Position numbers and translations under genes: made by a program. The notes below the pieces were generated by a model. That model had not been told where the DNA came from and made no database searches. It worked only from the letters and a program-made list of their open reading frames with translations. Shown here piece after piece: positions 1-7,458 of a DNA stretch of 45,122 bases (position 1 is the first letter of the stretch; every line of letters begins with the position of its first letter). Source of the stretch: UBA5738 sp964470995 (GTDB lineage Bacteria > Patescibacteriota > Minisyncoccia > Minisyncoccales > UBA5738); contig CAYYEP010000011.1 of NCBI GenBank assembly GCA_964470995.1, forward strand, positions 1-45,122, read 5' to 3'.

Positions 1-1055
1 TTTGCGCGGAACATTTCCAACGCCCTTTGGCGCTGGCTCTGCCGCTTGTTGCCGTGGATTGATTCGGCTTTATAGCCGTCGCGGACCAAGTCTTTGGTGA
101 GTTTTTCCACGCCGTGTTTGGTTTCGTTGAAGATGATGACTTTTTTCACTTCTGGCTTTTCAAGAAGTTTTTTTAATTCTTCGAATTTGGAAGCTCCGTT
201 GCCGGCGCGAACCAAATTTTGTTCAACATTATCCGCGGAGCGGTTGCACTGGATTTGGACCGAGAACGGATCATTCAGGAATTGGTCGGCAAGACGGCGG
301 GTTTTTTCCGGCATTGTGGCCGAGAAGAATAGGGTTTGGTGCCGTGCCGGAACCTGGGCCATCAGATGTTTGATGTCTTCGATGAAGCCCATATCCAACA
401 TTCGGTCAACTTCATCGAGGATTATCGTGGTGAAGTACGCGAAATTAAGCATCCGTCGTTGTTGGAAGTCCTTTAATCTTCCGGGGGTGCCGATAATGAA
501 GTTCGGGCTTTTTCGAAGTTGCATCATTTGCGGCCGGGGCGGCATTCCGCCCACCATAATTGCCGAATCAAGCCCCATCCCGCGGGAAAAATTACGAAAG
601 TCTTCATTTATTTGGACTGCCAGTTCCCGGGTGGGGGCGATGATCAAAACCCTTAATTTGCGGTTTTTTGAGATATTCTCGATCATCGGCAGAAGGTAGG
701 CGCCGGTTTTGCCCGATCCGGTATTTGCCAAGCCGACGATATCACGGCCCTCCATAACTGCGTTAATAGTTTGGTCTTGTATCGGCATTGGCTGGGTGTA
801 TCCCAGTTTGACGATATTGGCCATTATTGGCGCGCAAAATCCGAAATCTTCAAACTTATGCTTGATTGGACTGCTGGCGGGAGCGGCGCTTGCTTGGGAC
901 GCCTGTTTAATGAACCGCGAAATGTCGATATTCTCCCGATTACCGAAATTTCTGCCTCCTTGACCTCCTTTTCTATTAAAGGAGGGGCGGCTGCCGGAAC
1001 GCGTCCGGCCAAAATTTTGTTTCGCGCGGGGCGCGAAACGAGTTGCACTGTACAT
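1..1055 (-). CDS. DEAD-box ATP-dependent RNA helicase, C-terminus beyond the window
   Basis: The minus strand is open from an ATG at 1053-1055 to the window edge, so the C-terminal part is missing. The order is: a basic, Gly/Arg/Asn-rich N-terminal tail of about 65 residues, a Q-motif region (GYTQPMPIQ), motif I ANTGSGKT, Ia PTRELA, Ib GTPGR, II DEVD (a DEAD variant), III SAT, then the start of helicase domain 2 with IIFNETK. Such helicases unwind short RNA duplexes in ribosome assembly, mRNA decay and cold adaptation; which role applies here cannot be told. The basic N-terminal tail probably binds RNA. A good promoter lies about 210 bases upstream of the start, giving a long leader. No strong Shine-Dalgarno is seen before the ATG. 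Confidence 0.9.
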   Translation of the reverse strand, partial: MYSATRFAPRAKQNFGRTRSGSRPSFNRKGGQGGRNFGNRENIDISRFIKQASQASAAPASSPIKHKFEDFGFCAPIMANIVKLGYTQPMPIQDQTINAVMEGRDIVGLANTGSGKTGAYLLPMIENISKNRKLRVLIIAPTRELAVQINEDFRNFSRGMGLDSAIMVGGMPPRPQMMQLRKSPNFIIGTPGRLKDFQQRRMLNFAYFTTIILDEVDRMLDMGFIEDIKHLMAQVPARHQTLFFSATMPEKTRRLADQFLNDPFSVQIQCNRSADNVEQNLVRAGNGASKFEELKKLLEKPEVKKVIIFNETKHGVEKLTKDLVRDGYKAESIHGNKRQSQRQRALEMFRA

Positions 1056-1178
1056 AGATCTTGCCTTTTGCGAAAAGAGAAAGAATCAAAACAAAAGGTC
1101 CGTTAATTAATATTTATTAATCGATATTCTTTGAATTGCAGTATGGCGTTTAAAGCTTTAGCCTTACGCTAATACGTT

Positions 1179-1257
1179 TTGCTGCGATAGCCGCGGCAAT
1201 CTATAGAACATCGAAGAATCAAGTTTAAATACCAATTTTTCGGAAATCTATAGAACA
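1179..1257 (-). promoter_or_regulatory. Structured helicase leader with hairpin and 12-base direct repeat
   Basis: This is most of the gene-free stretch 1056-1380. An 8-bp hairpin with one wobble lies at 1179-1199 (TTGCTGCG / CGCGGCAA). The 12-mer ATCTATAGAACA occurs at 1199-1210 and again at 1246-1257. Both lie in the predicted 5' leader of the helicase mRNA. Function is inferred only from position. Confidence 0.3.
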
Positions 1258-1274
1258 ATTTTTTCGCTTTTATA

Positions 1275-1303
1275 ACTATAACACATATTTAATTATTTTG
1301 CAA
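1275..1303 (-). promoter_or_regulatory. Promoter of the DEAD-box helicase gene
   Basis: Read on the minus strand: -35 TTGCAA (1298-1303), 17-base spacer, -10 TATAGT (1275-1280) with an upstream TGT that makes an extended -10. The predicted start near 1268 leaves a leader of about 210 nt before the ATG at 1055. Confidence 0.6.
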
Positions 1304-1380
1304 GGGGTAGGCGGTATTTGGCGTTTTAACAGCTTTTTTGTAAGCATTTTAAATGCTATATTTGTTTAATAATCCAGAAT

Positions 1381-1731
1381 ATGAAAAAAACATTTACCGA
1401 TCTTTTCCATTTTATTGAAAATCATTTTGGGGCAACAATAGATCCGCAGTTTTTTGAGATGATGATTATTGCAACGTCAATGCTTTTTTTGGGCACGGTT
1501 TTTTATAATGCGGTCGAGGGGTGGGGGGTTCTGGATTCTTTGTATTTTTCGGTAACCACGCTTACCACTGTTGGTTACGGGGATTTTTTTCCCAAAACCG
1601 ACGCGGGAAAAATGTTTACCATTTTTTATATTTTGGCCGGGGTGGGCATCCTTTTGGGTTTTGTAAACGCGGTGGCAATACGGACCAGGAATAGAAGCCC
1701 GCTGGATAAATTATTTCAAAGGAAGAATTAG
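1381..1731 (+). CDS. Two-transmembrane potassium channel (Ion_trans_2 type)
   Basis: A 116-residue protein with the K+ selectivity filter TTVGYGD at about residues 62-68, flanked by a first membrane helix (about 28-45), a pore helix (VLDSLYFSVTTLTT) and a second membrane helix (about 77-98). This is the minimal KcsA-like layout; four subunits would form the pore. There is no cytoplasmic RCK/TrkA-N domain, so gating by ligand is not evident. No Shine-Dalgarno precedes the ATG; a weak -10 (TATATT, 1357-1362) would place the transcript start about 10 bases upstream. It is a single-gene unit ending in a strong terminator. Confidence 0.9.
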   Translation: MKKTFTDLFHFIENHFGATIDPQFFEMMIIATSMLFLGTVFYNAVEGWGVLDSLYFSVTTLTTVGYGDFFPKTDAGKMFTIFYILAGVGILLGFVNAVAIRTRNRSPLDKLFQRKN

Positions 1732-1753
1732 TTTGCGGGTTTGGTAAAAGGAA

Positions 1754-1782
1754 GCAGGCAATGATGTTGCCTGCATTTTTTA
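1754..1782 (+). terminator. Rho-independent terminator, probably two-way
   Basis: Perfect 8-bp stem GCAGGCAA (1754-1761) / TTGCCTGC (1767-1774), loop TGATG, then A and a T run. It ends the K+ channel gene; a T-rich stretch on the other side may also stop the convergent coaD-DUF3307 unit. Confidence 0.85.
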
Positions 1783-1861
1783 TATTTTGGCGGTTGCGCC
1801 ATTGGTTTACCGGATTTTTTGGCTTTATTTATGGGTATTTTTTTGTTTTGGACATCCATTT

Positions 1862-2260
1862 TTAGGTCAGGAGTTTTAGTGCGGCCCACATTATCATCAG
1901 ATGCAGGGTATTGTCGGTCGCCGCATAGACAATGGCGTAAAATGCCGCGTCGATCTTTTCTTCGTAATACGTTATCCCGGGACGCCGGCTGCGAATTGCC
2001 GCCATCCATTTATCGGCCAGGGACCAGCGGTCGACCGGCCAATGGGAAGCGAATACGGCTAATGCTACTGTCGCGCTTGCGATCCCGGCGAACCAATAAA
2101 GAATGATGCAGACCGCGGCAGTATAAAAAAGGCAATGAAGCGTGCACCAGAGATGGCCCTCAAAACCATTCTTTGATTTGCCAATCATCATTGCCAAGTT
2201 TTGCAGCGGGAAGTCTCCGGCCAGATGGCCGAGGAGCAGCGCCGCAAAAATTTCACTCAT
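1862..2260 (-). CDS. DUF3307 family membrane protein
   Basis: A 132-residue hydrophobic protein that opens with LLLGHLAGDFPLQN, the signature of DUF3307 proteins, and has about three membrane segments (near residues 38-60, 62-75 and 105-130). The function of this family is not known. Its start overlaps the stop of the coaD-like gene by 4 bases (ATGA), which indicates translational coupling and one operon. Confidence 0.75.
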   Translation of the reverse strand: MSEIFAALLLGHLAGDFPLQNLAMMIGKSKNGFEGHLWCTLHCLFYTAAVCIILYWFAGIASATVALAVFASHWPVDRWSLADKWMAAIRSRRPGITYYEEKIDAAFYAIVYAATDNTLHLMIMWAALKLLT

Positions 2261-2760
2261 ATTATCCGCTCCCTGATTTCCATTCCTTTTTCGTACATCC
2301 GGGCGGCAATCTTCGCGTGAACTATTTGTTCAAGGCCGCCAAGATTTTTTTCGAGTGCCAGGTCTCTGGCTTTGGTGGAGGAAAAATCACGGAACATTTC
2401 GTCAGCCACGATGTAGTGGTAGTTTTTGATACCGTAATCCCGGCGGTTTTGTTCGAGGATCTTTTTCTCGAAGACAAGGTCTTCTTCGTTGCGGATGCCT
2501 CTTACCATGACGATCCTTTCGCTTTTGGCGTGCGTCCCCATGAACTCGTCAAATGTCATGACCGTGATATTTTTGCCGAGATCGCACGCTTGCCACATTT
2601 CTTTGCATTCTTCGGGGGTAAACCACCGGTCATTTTTGTCCGGATTTTCGGAGCAGACCACGGTTACCTTACCGGAGATCTGCACTATTCTTTTCGCGAC
2701 GTTTTCGTGCCCGCGGTGAGGAGGGCAGAATGTTCCCGGATACGCGTAAACCGTTGCCAT
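2257..2760 (-). CDS. coaD: Phosphopantetheine adenylyltransferase-like nucleotidyltransferase
   Basis: The protein (about 167 residues) has the nucleotidyltransferase HxGH motif in YPGTFCPPHRGH (residues 7-18), the MVRGIRNEEDLVFEKKILEQNR segment typical of CoaD (quoted here as two blocks: MVRGIRNEED and EKKILEQNR), and a C-terminal STKAR near residue 128 in place of the usual SSTxxR. CoaD joins 4'-phosphopantetheine and ATP to dephospho-CoA. The motif variants mean a related cytidylyltransferase or adenylyltransferase role cannot be excluded. I chose ATG 2760 over a TTG at 2766: AGGAG lies 10 bases upstream of the ATG and only 4 upstream of the TTG. It forms an operon with the DUF3307 gene. 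Confidence 0.75.
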   Translation of the reverse strand: MATVYAYPGTFCPPHRGHENVAKRIVQISGKVTVVCSENPDKNDRWFTPEECKEMWQACDLGKNITVMTFDEFMGTHAKSERIVMVRGIRNEEDLVFEKKILEQNRRDYGIKNYHYIVADEMFRDFSSTKARDLALEKNLGGLEQIVHAKIAARMYEKGMEIRERII

Positions 2761-2835
2761 TTCCAAATATCTCCTTTTTGTTGTTTATGTTCTGGCATAA
2801 ATATATATTAAAATCCAATTTTATGGGTTAATTTT

Positions 2836-2864
2836 TTGCAAAAATTGCGGCAAGGTTTTAAAAT
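2836..2864 (+). promoter_or_regulatory. Promoter of the TrmB-like regulator gene
   Basis: -35 TTGCAA (2836-2841), 17-base spacer, -10 TAAAAT (2859-2864). The -35 is self-complementary and lies between divergent genes, so it might also serve the coaD side. Confidence 0.55.
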
Positions 2865-2885
2865 AAGCTTAAATTAGCATCAATT

Positions 2886-3671
2886 TTGTCGAAAAAAATC
2901 GACGACAATAATATGAATCTTAAGGAAATCAAGGGCAGTCTCCGGGAACTGGGGTTTAATCAAAATGAGATAAAGGTTTATATCGCGGTTACTCAGCTGG
3001 GGGAAGCGACGGCGGCGCTGGTAGCCAAAAAGGCCGATTTGCCGCGGACGACCGTGATCAGCCTTTTGGGGCGGCTTAAGGATCAGCATTATGTTACCGA
3101 CCATATTTATAAAGGTACGACCTATTATTGGGTGGAGTCGCCGCGGGTATTAGCGCAGGTTTTTGAGCAAAAACTTAAGCTGGCCGAGGACTTAAACGGG
3201 GTTTTTTCCGAGCTATATCGATCGGAGGCGCGTTTTCCCGGCGTGCAAACTTTCGATTCCAAAACCGCGGTAAAGGGTTATATTGAAAAGTTTATCGCGG
3301 GTTTGGAAAAAAATTCGGTGATTTATTCGATTGACAGTCCCAAGGATAAAAATTATGCCCAGGTGTATTTTCGGGATATCGGCGATATGGCGCGGGTGGA
3401 AAAGCAAAAGAAAGGAGTTTTAACTCATACCTTAATACCATACGGTTCGTTTTCCAGTATCGAAGCGCATAAGTTGAAAACCCAGCCGATTAAAATCCGC
3501 GAGATGCCGGAAAGAATATCTTTTGAAACGTCGCTTTGGCTGTCCGGCGATACGGTGGTACATTTTTCCGGGCATCCGGTTTTTCTGGTTGCCATCAAGC
3601 ATGGAGCGGTATACAAGAGCATAAAGAGCGTGTATGATTTTTTATGGCAGTTGTCGATACCGAAGAACTAG
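2886..3671 (+). CDS. TrmB-like transcriptional regulator
   Basis: A protein of up to 261 residues. The N-terminal 70-80 residues form a winged helix of the TrmB type (LRELGFNQNEIKVYIAVTQL, then LVAKKADLPRTTVISLLGRL), which binds DNA. A possible coiled linker follows, then an effector domain of about 150 residues resembling the phospholipase-D-like fold seen in such regulators. The ligand is unknown. The reading frame opens with TTG at 2886; ATG at 2913 (MNLKEIKG) is the more likely start, but neither has a Shine-Dalgarno and the mapped promoter fits both. TrmB-type regulators are best known from archaea and also occur in CPR bacteria. It could control the divergent coaD unit or itself. Confidence 0.75.
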   Translation: MSKKIDDNNMNLKEIKGSLRELGFNQNEIKVYIAVTQLGEATAALVAKKADLPRTTVISLLGRLKDQHYVTDHIYKGTTYYWVESPRVLAQVFEQKLKLAEDLNGVFSELYRSEARFPGVQTFDSKTAVKGYIEKFIAGLEKNSVIYSIDSPKDKNYAQVYFRDIGDMARVEKQKKGVLTHTLIPYGSFSSIEAHKLKTQPIKIREMPERISFETSLWLSGDTVVHFSGHPVFLVAIKHGAVYKSIKSVYDFLWQLSIPKN

Positions 3672-3713
3672 CGCGATAAAATTTAGTTAATTTCGCGCCG
3701 GAAGATAGGGGCG

Positions 3714-3737
3714 CCGCGCATTCTTGCGCGGTTTTTT
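3714..3737 (+). terminator. Terminator after the TrmB-like gene
   Basis: Stem CCGCGCA (3714-3720) / TGCGCGG (3725-3731), loop TTCT, then six T. Confidence 0.85.
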
Positions 3738-3761
3738 GATACTGGAAAATGGAAAAAATTT

Positions 3762-3770
3762 TGCTATAAT
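3762..3770 (+). promoter_or_regulatory. Extended -10 promoter for the nuclease gene
   Basis: TGC-TATAAT (3762-3770). The -35 region (CTGGAA, 3742-3747) is weak, as expected for an extended -10 promoter. The start would be near 3777. Confidence 0.55.
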
Positions 3771-3801
3771 CTTAAAAAATCATTAATGACGGGCTGATCG
3801 A

Positions 3802-4476
3802 ATGGACCGAATTGTCGAATTGGAAATGGGGCCGACGAAAGCAATGGATCTTTTAAAATTGGGCAATCCGCGCCAAACTCCGCAATCCGAGGTTGCCGGC
3901 CCTTTTCCGGGCGGCAATTATTTGCATAACAAGCTTGGTTACGGCGGAGGGAATTTGTTAAAGCGGCGCCGGTGGATCGACGGTTGCGGCATAAGACTGT
4001 TTTCCACCGGGGTTCCCGACAGGATCGATTACGACGAGATGGTTGTGATCGAATTAAAGACTTACCGGGATAAAGAAGAGATCCCTTATCACGTGGAGCG
4101 GGCGATATTCCAGTGTTGTTTTTATTGCTGGATGCTGGGTTTCGGCCGTTTCAACAGGTTTAGGATCCTGCTTTATAATTGTCGGAGCGGGAATATCGAT
4201 ATCGTGATCGAAAAAAGGGTGGATTTATTTAAGTTCTTTAAAAAGTTCAAAAAAGCGATCCGCCTGGGGATAGCCCGCATGGAAAGCGGCGAAAGAACAA
4301 ACCAAAAAAAGGCCAAAATCCCCCGCGGCAAATATTGGCTTTTCAGGTTCTTTGAACCGGCAGCGGCCGTTTACGATGAATTTTTACCGGCGGACCGCGC
4401 CTCGCCGGAAGAAGAAGAGGACGGTAAAGTTTACTATTGGCTCATGAAGTATTTTGAAAAAATGCTGTCATCATGA
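3802..4476 (+). CDS. Stand-alone PD-(D/E)XK nuclease, RecB/Cas4-like
   Basis: A 224-residue protein with the spaced residues of a RecB-family nuclease: His42, GVPDRID with Asp73, VVIELKTY with Glu84 and Lys86, and Gln104-x3-Tyr108 (QCCFY). This order (H, D, ExK, QxxxY) is that of RecB/Cas4-type PD-(D/E)XK enzymes, which cut DNA using Mg2+ or Mn2+. The Cys residues after the QxxxY motif do not form an obvious iron-sulfur signature. No cas genes or CRISPR repeats lie nearby, so a role in CRISPR adaptation is not supported. The gene stands alone with its own promoter and terminator. Confidence 0.6.
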   Translation: MDRIVELEMGPTKAMDLLKLGNPRQTPQSEVAGPFPGGNYLHNKLGYGGGNLLKRRRWIDGCGIRLFSTGVPDRIDYDEMVVIELKTYRDKEEIPYHVERAIFQCCFYCWMLGFGRFNRFRILLYNCRSGNIDIVIEKRVDLFKFFKKFKKAIRLGIARMESGERTNQKKAKIPRGKYWLFRFFEPAAAVYDEFLPADRASPEEEEDGKVYYWLMKYFEKMLSS

Positions 4477-4568
4477 GCTTTTTTTATAAGGAAGGATTTT
4501 TCCGCGGGGCTTGGCCGGGAAAAACGCGAGAATGGCGTTTTACGACCGGCCGGATAAACGCGTCCGGG

Positions 4569-4624
4569 ACCGGGAACGCGATCCGGTCCGAAAGGCCGGT
4601 CGCTGACCGGCGTTCCCGGTTTTT
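4569..4624 (+). terminator. Large terminator with a nested GAAA-tetraloop hairpin
   Basis: Outer 11-bp stem ACCGGGAACGC (4569-4579) / GCGTTCCCGGT (4610-4620) followed by a T run. Inside, 4580-4601 folds as GA(t)CCGG(t)CC-GAAA-GGCCGGTC with a GNRA tetraloop. It ends the nuclease gene, and its presence argues that the 61-codon frame across it is not a gene. Confidence 0.7.
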
Positions 4625-4696
4625 AATCGGATTGAAATGCGCGTTAAAGTTTTTTTAATAATCTTTAGTTTAAAATGAGCGGCAAGGAGGACGATA

Positions 4697-5386
4697 ATGA
4701 CAAGGCTATCTGAAAGGGCGCAGGCGGGGGGAACATTTATACTGGGCAACCACGGATGTTGCGGGGTTCCGGGAATAAGGGACCATTCGAAGGAGGGGTT
4801 GCAGAGGTCATGGTGGCTGGGGCAGGGATCGTTGATCGATATTATCGTTAACCGGGGCGGCCAGTTGCTGCTAAGCCACGATACGGATGTCGCCCTAACG
4901 CAAGACGACGCGGTGCTTTTCGAGGAAGTCGCGGATTGGGCCAGGGGCGAAAATGCGTTCCTTTGCCTGAATTTATTGCAGACGGGCGAAACGGGATTGA
5001 AGGGCGCGACTCGTGTTTTCGAATTGGCAAAGGCGTATGGCCTTACTTTTGCCATTTGCTCGGCCGACGGCGCGTTGTTGCGGCAGATGAAAGGCGGATT
5101 GGACGGAACGGATACCGTTTATATGGGAGGGTGCGACGAAAATATCCTTAAGGAGGCGGTAAAAGCAAAATGCAGCGGTGTTATTGTCGATTGCCGGGAG
5201 CCGGATTTTGATATCGTAAAAGACCTTTTCCAAAAGAATAAAAGAAAGAAGAAGGACAAAATGGTTTTTTTGGCGCATATTGCCAGCGATTTCGAATGTG
5301 CGCCATGGTGCGCCATTCTGGGAATGCCATTTATTTGCGACGATCCGCTGGAAGCGGTAAATGCGATGATGAATTGCGGACAGTAA
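4697..5386 (+). CDS. Putative PLC/GDPD-like TIM-barrel protein
   Basis: A 229-residue cytoplasmic protein (no signal peptide). Repeated beta-alpha units, and an opening with HGCCGVP then GSLIDIIVNRGGQLLLSHD, recall the HRG...E(I/V)D...HD layout of glycerophosphodiester phosphodiesterases. The usual Glu-x-Asp metal pair is replaced (LIDIIV), so catalysis is uncertain. AGGAGG at 4685-4690 sits 6 bases before the ATG, one of the clearest ribosome sites in the window. The family call is a weak pattern match; it could equally be an unrelated TIM barrel. Confidence 0.4.
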   Translation: MTRLSERAQAGGTFILGNHGCCGVPGIRDHSKEGLQRSWWLGQGSLIDIIVNRGGQLLLSHDTDVALTQDDAVLFEEVADWARGENAFLCLNLLQTGETGLKGATRVFELAKAYGLTFAICSADGALLRQMKGGLDGTDTVYMGGCDENILKEAVKAKCSGVIVDCREPDFDIVKDLFQKNKRKKKDKMVFLAHIASDFECAPWCAILGMPFICDDPLEAVNAMMNCGQ

Positions 5387-5395
5387 ATTTTTACG

Positions 5396-5420
5396 GGAAT
5401 GGCGTTGCCATTCCTTTTTT
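5396..5420 (+). terminator. Terminator after the TIM-barrel gene
   Basis: Stem GGAATGGC (5396-5403) / GCCATTCC (5407-5414), loop GTT, then six T. Confidence 0.85.
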
Positions 5421-5496
5421 AATCGTTTTTTTAAAAAAGAAACCAAATGAATTGCGGCACAGAACCGTCGGGATAATTTTGTCATATAAATAAAAA

Positions 5497-5519
5497 GGCC
5501 CAAGAATGTGATCATGGGC
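5497..5519 (-). terminator. Probable terminator of the 5541-5840 gene
   Basis: On the minus strand GCCCA...TGGGC encloses an imperfect hairpin and is followed by CTTTTTATTTAT. Confidence 0.45.
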
Positions 5520-5540
5520 ATATCTTAAAAATTCAATTTT

Positions 5541-5840
5541 TTAATTTTTTTCCCGGAAGTCGTCGATTATCAACAGTTCGGTATCTTCTTTCAAGGCTTC
5601 GCAGATGGTGTCGAAAATTTTTTGCGGACTGGCTTGTCGACCTTCGTGTTTGGTGACATGAACGCGTATGAAGGGCGTTTTTTCTTCGGGACGCAATAGC
5701 GGAAAACATTTGCCTTCTTCGACGCTGATGACGGTGTTCTTCGCGGTTTTTTCCCCGAGCTCCAGCATCGCCGGCCGCAGTTTGTCGACGAGCCATTCGA
5801 CTTTTTCGGAATCAAATCCGAACAACATTATGTTGGGCAT
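5541..5840 (-). CDS. Small hypothetical protein, possibly tautomerase-like
   Basis: A 99-residue protein without signal or membrane segments. It begins MPNIMLFGF and has an alpha/beta pattern that loosely resembles small tautomerase-fold or DUF1904 proteins, in which Pro2 becomes the N-terminal base; this is a weak resemblance and no function is claimed. It is likely a real gene: a promoter (5858-5886) with good spacing and a GAGG 8 bases before the ATG precede it. Its promoter overlaps that of the divergent histidine kinase. Confidence 0.55.
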   Translation of the reverse strand: MPNIMLFGFDSEKVEWLVDKLRPAMLELGEKTAKNTVISVEEGKCFPLLRPEEKTPFIRVHVTKHEGRQASPQKIFDTICEALKEDTELLIIDDFREKN

Positions 5841-5857
5841 CTTTAAACCTCGGTCAA

Positions 5858-5886
5858 AGTTTACAAAAGAATAAAGACAAGGTCAA
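5858..5886 (-). promoter_or_regulatory. Promoter of the 5541-5840 gene
   Basis: Minus strand: -35 TTGACC (5881-5886), 17-base spacer, -10 TAAACT (5858-5863). Confidence 0.5.
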
Positions 5887-5903
5887 TATCGCAGCCTAAG
5901 ATA

Positions 5904-5912
5904 TGCTAAAAT
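5904..5912 (+). promoter_or_regulatory. Extended -10 promoter of the histidine kinase
   Basis: TGC-TAAAAT at 5904-5912. It overlaps the upstream in-frame ATG at 5903, so translation must start lower, at 5951. Confidence 0.5.
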
Positions 5913-5950
5913 CGAATAAGGCGTTATTTTGGCATATAGAGATTAAAAAA

Positions 5951-7369
5951 ATGAAAACAGAAAAAGAATTCAAGGATTTTTTGGTAAAAACGGTAACCTT
6001 TATCAAGGAAAATATCATTATCGCGTATTCGCTGCTTCTTTTGGTGCTGATACCGACGGCATTTTTTTTAAACACATATTACACGAACCAAAAATACACG
6101 GATGCGATAGAGTCCGTTACCAGCAAAAAGGTGGCGATGATCGAAGACATTTTGAACGGTTTTATCGGCGGCCGGGTAAGCGATACGGCGGGGTTGCAGA
6201 TCGCGGTTGACCGCGCCATGCGCAGCGTCGGATACGACGCGGAAGGAAATTCCGAGATCATGGAAATGACGATCCTTTTGCCGTTCGGCGGAGACGGCGA
6301 TTTTGAAGTGGTTGCTTCGAGCGACGCGGAATTGATTGGCAATATCCAGAAACGCGAAGACAAGGAAGGTGTTCATAACGGGTTTGCCTGGGCAAGCGCG
6401 ACGCAGGCGATCGTTACTTTGGACCAGGGGGTAACCGGACGTTTTTGGAAAGCGACCCGGCTTCTTTTGGATGAATCAAACCATAAGGTGGGGCTTATCG
6501 ACATGAAGCTGTCGATCGCCAACCAGGACGCGGTCATCAACAAGGTGATATCGGATTCCTACATGGTGTTGTTTTTAACCTTGTTGGTGGTGGTGCTGAT
6601 GGTAGCCAACCAGGCGCGGCTTGTGGGATACGCGGTCACCGTGGTCAAGCTCCAGGAGGTGGATAAGATGAAAGATATGTTCATCTCGATGGCGAGCCAT
6701 GAATTACGTTCGCCGCTGACCGCGATCAAGGGCTATATGGAATTGCTGACCGGATCCAAGAATCTTAATTTGGATGAAGAGACCGGCCGCTATGTGGCAA
6801 ATATAAATTCGTCGGTCCAGCGGTTGGGCAATCTGGTCGAAGATATTCTTGATGTTTCGCGGCTTGAAGGCAATCGTTTGCCGATAGAGATAACGGCTTT
6901 CGATCCGTTGCCGCCGATTTCGAAATCCGTGGAAGAGATGCGCGCCGCGGCCATACAAAAGGGGCTGGCTTTGAATTATAAACCCGGCGAAGCGTCAATG
7001 ATACGCGCCGACGAGAGCCGCGTCAAACAGGTGGTGGTGAATCTTATCGGCAATGCCGTGAAATACACCGACAAGGGCTCGGTTGACGTGACCACTTCGA
7101 TTAAGGGAAACGATTTCCTGATCACGGTGGCCGATACGGGCATCGGCATGTCGGCGGACGACCAGGCTAATTTGTTCCAAAAGTTTTACCGGATAAAAAA
7201 CGAAAAAACGCGCAATATTTCCGGAACCGGTTTGGGGCTCTGGATAACAAAGGAAGTTGTCGAGAAAATGGGCGGCAAGATCGTGGTGGAAAGCATTGAA
7301 GGGGTGGGTTCCCATTTTACCGTCCGTTTGCCGATCGCCGCTTCCGCGTCTAAAAAACCAAATTCATAA
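5951..7369 (+). CDS. Membrane-bound sensor histidine kinase (orphan)
   Basis: A 472-residue two-component sensor. A membrane helix (about 22-44) is followed by an external sensor domain of about 150 residues, a second helix (about 199-220), a HisKA domain with SHELRSPL (phospho-His near residue 249), and a HATPase domain with N box NLIGNAVKYT (about 363), G1 DTGIGMS (about 395) and G2 GTGLGLWI (about 424). All catalytic motifs are intact. The sensor domain matches nothing I recognise. No response regulator lies next to it. I place the start at ATG 5951 because the -10 element covers the earlier ATG at 5903. Confidence 0.92.
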   Translation: MKTEKEFKDFLVKTVTFIKENIIIAYSLLLLVLIPTAFFLNTYYTNQKYTDAIESVTSKKVAMIEDILNGFIGGRVSDTAGLQIAVDRAMRSVGYDAEGNSEIMEMTILLPFGGDGDFEVVASSDAELIGNIQKREDKEGVHNGFAWASATQAIVTLDQGVTGRFWKATRLLLDESNHKVGLIDMKLSIANQDAVINKVISDSYMVLFLTLLVVVLMVANQARLVGYAVTVVKLQEVDKMKDMFISMASHELRSPLTAIKGYMELLTGSKNLNLDEETGRYVANINSSVQRLGNLVEDILDVSRLEGNRLPIEITAFDPLPPISKSVEEMRAAAIQKGLALNYKPGEASMIRADESRVKQVVVNLIGNAVKYTDKGSVDVTTSIKGNDFLITVADTGIGMSADDQANLFQKFYRIKNEKTRNISGTGLGLWITKEVVEKMGGKIVVESIEGVGSHFTVRLPIAASASKKPNS

Positions 7370-7411
7370 TCCGGCCTTTTCGGGGAATCGGCAGCCGCGC
7401 AATCCCGGCCA

Positions 7412-7442
7412 AAAACCACCCTTAAGGGTGGTTTTGTTTTTT
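7412..7442. terminator. Bidirectional terminator between the convergent kinase and dinB
   Basis: 10-bp stem AAAACCACCC (7412-7421) / GGGTGGTTTT (7426-7435) with loop TTAA; T runs follow on both strands. Confidence 0.85.
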
Positions 7443-7458
7443 TAATGCCGGTAGAATT

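Noticed and set aside
824..1106. Frames at 94-699, 709-963 and 771-1106 (plus) and 824-1048 (minus)
   Set aside because: All are alternative-frame readings of the DEAD-box helicase, whose motifs are unbroken on the minus strand.
4473..4658. 61-codon frame overlapping the nuclease stop by ATGA
   Set aside because: It runs through the large terminator at 4569-4624, has no ribosome site, and resembles no protein.
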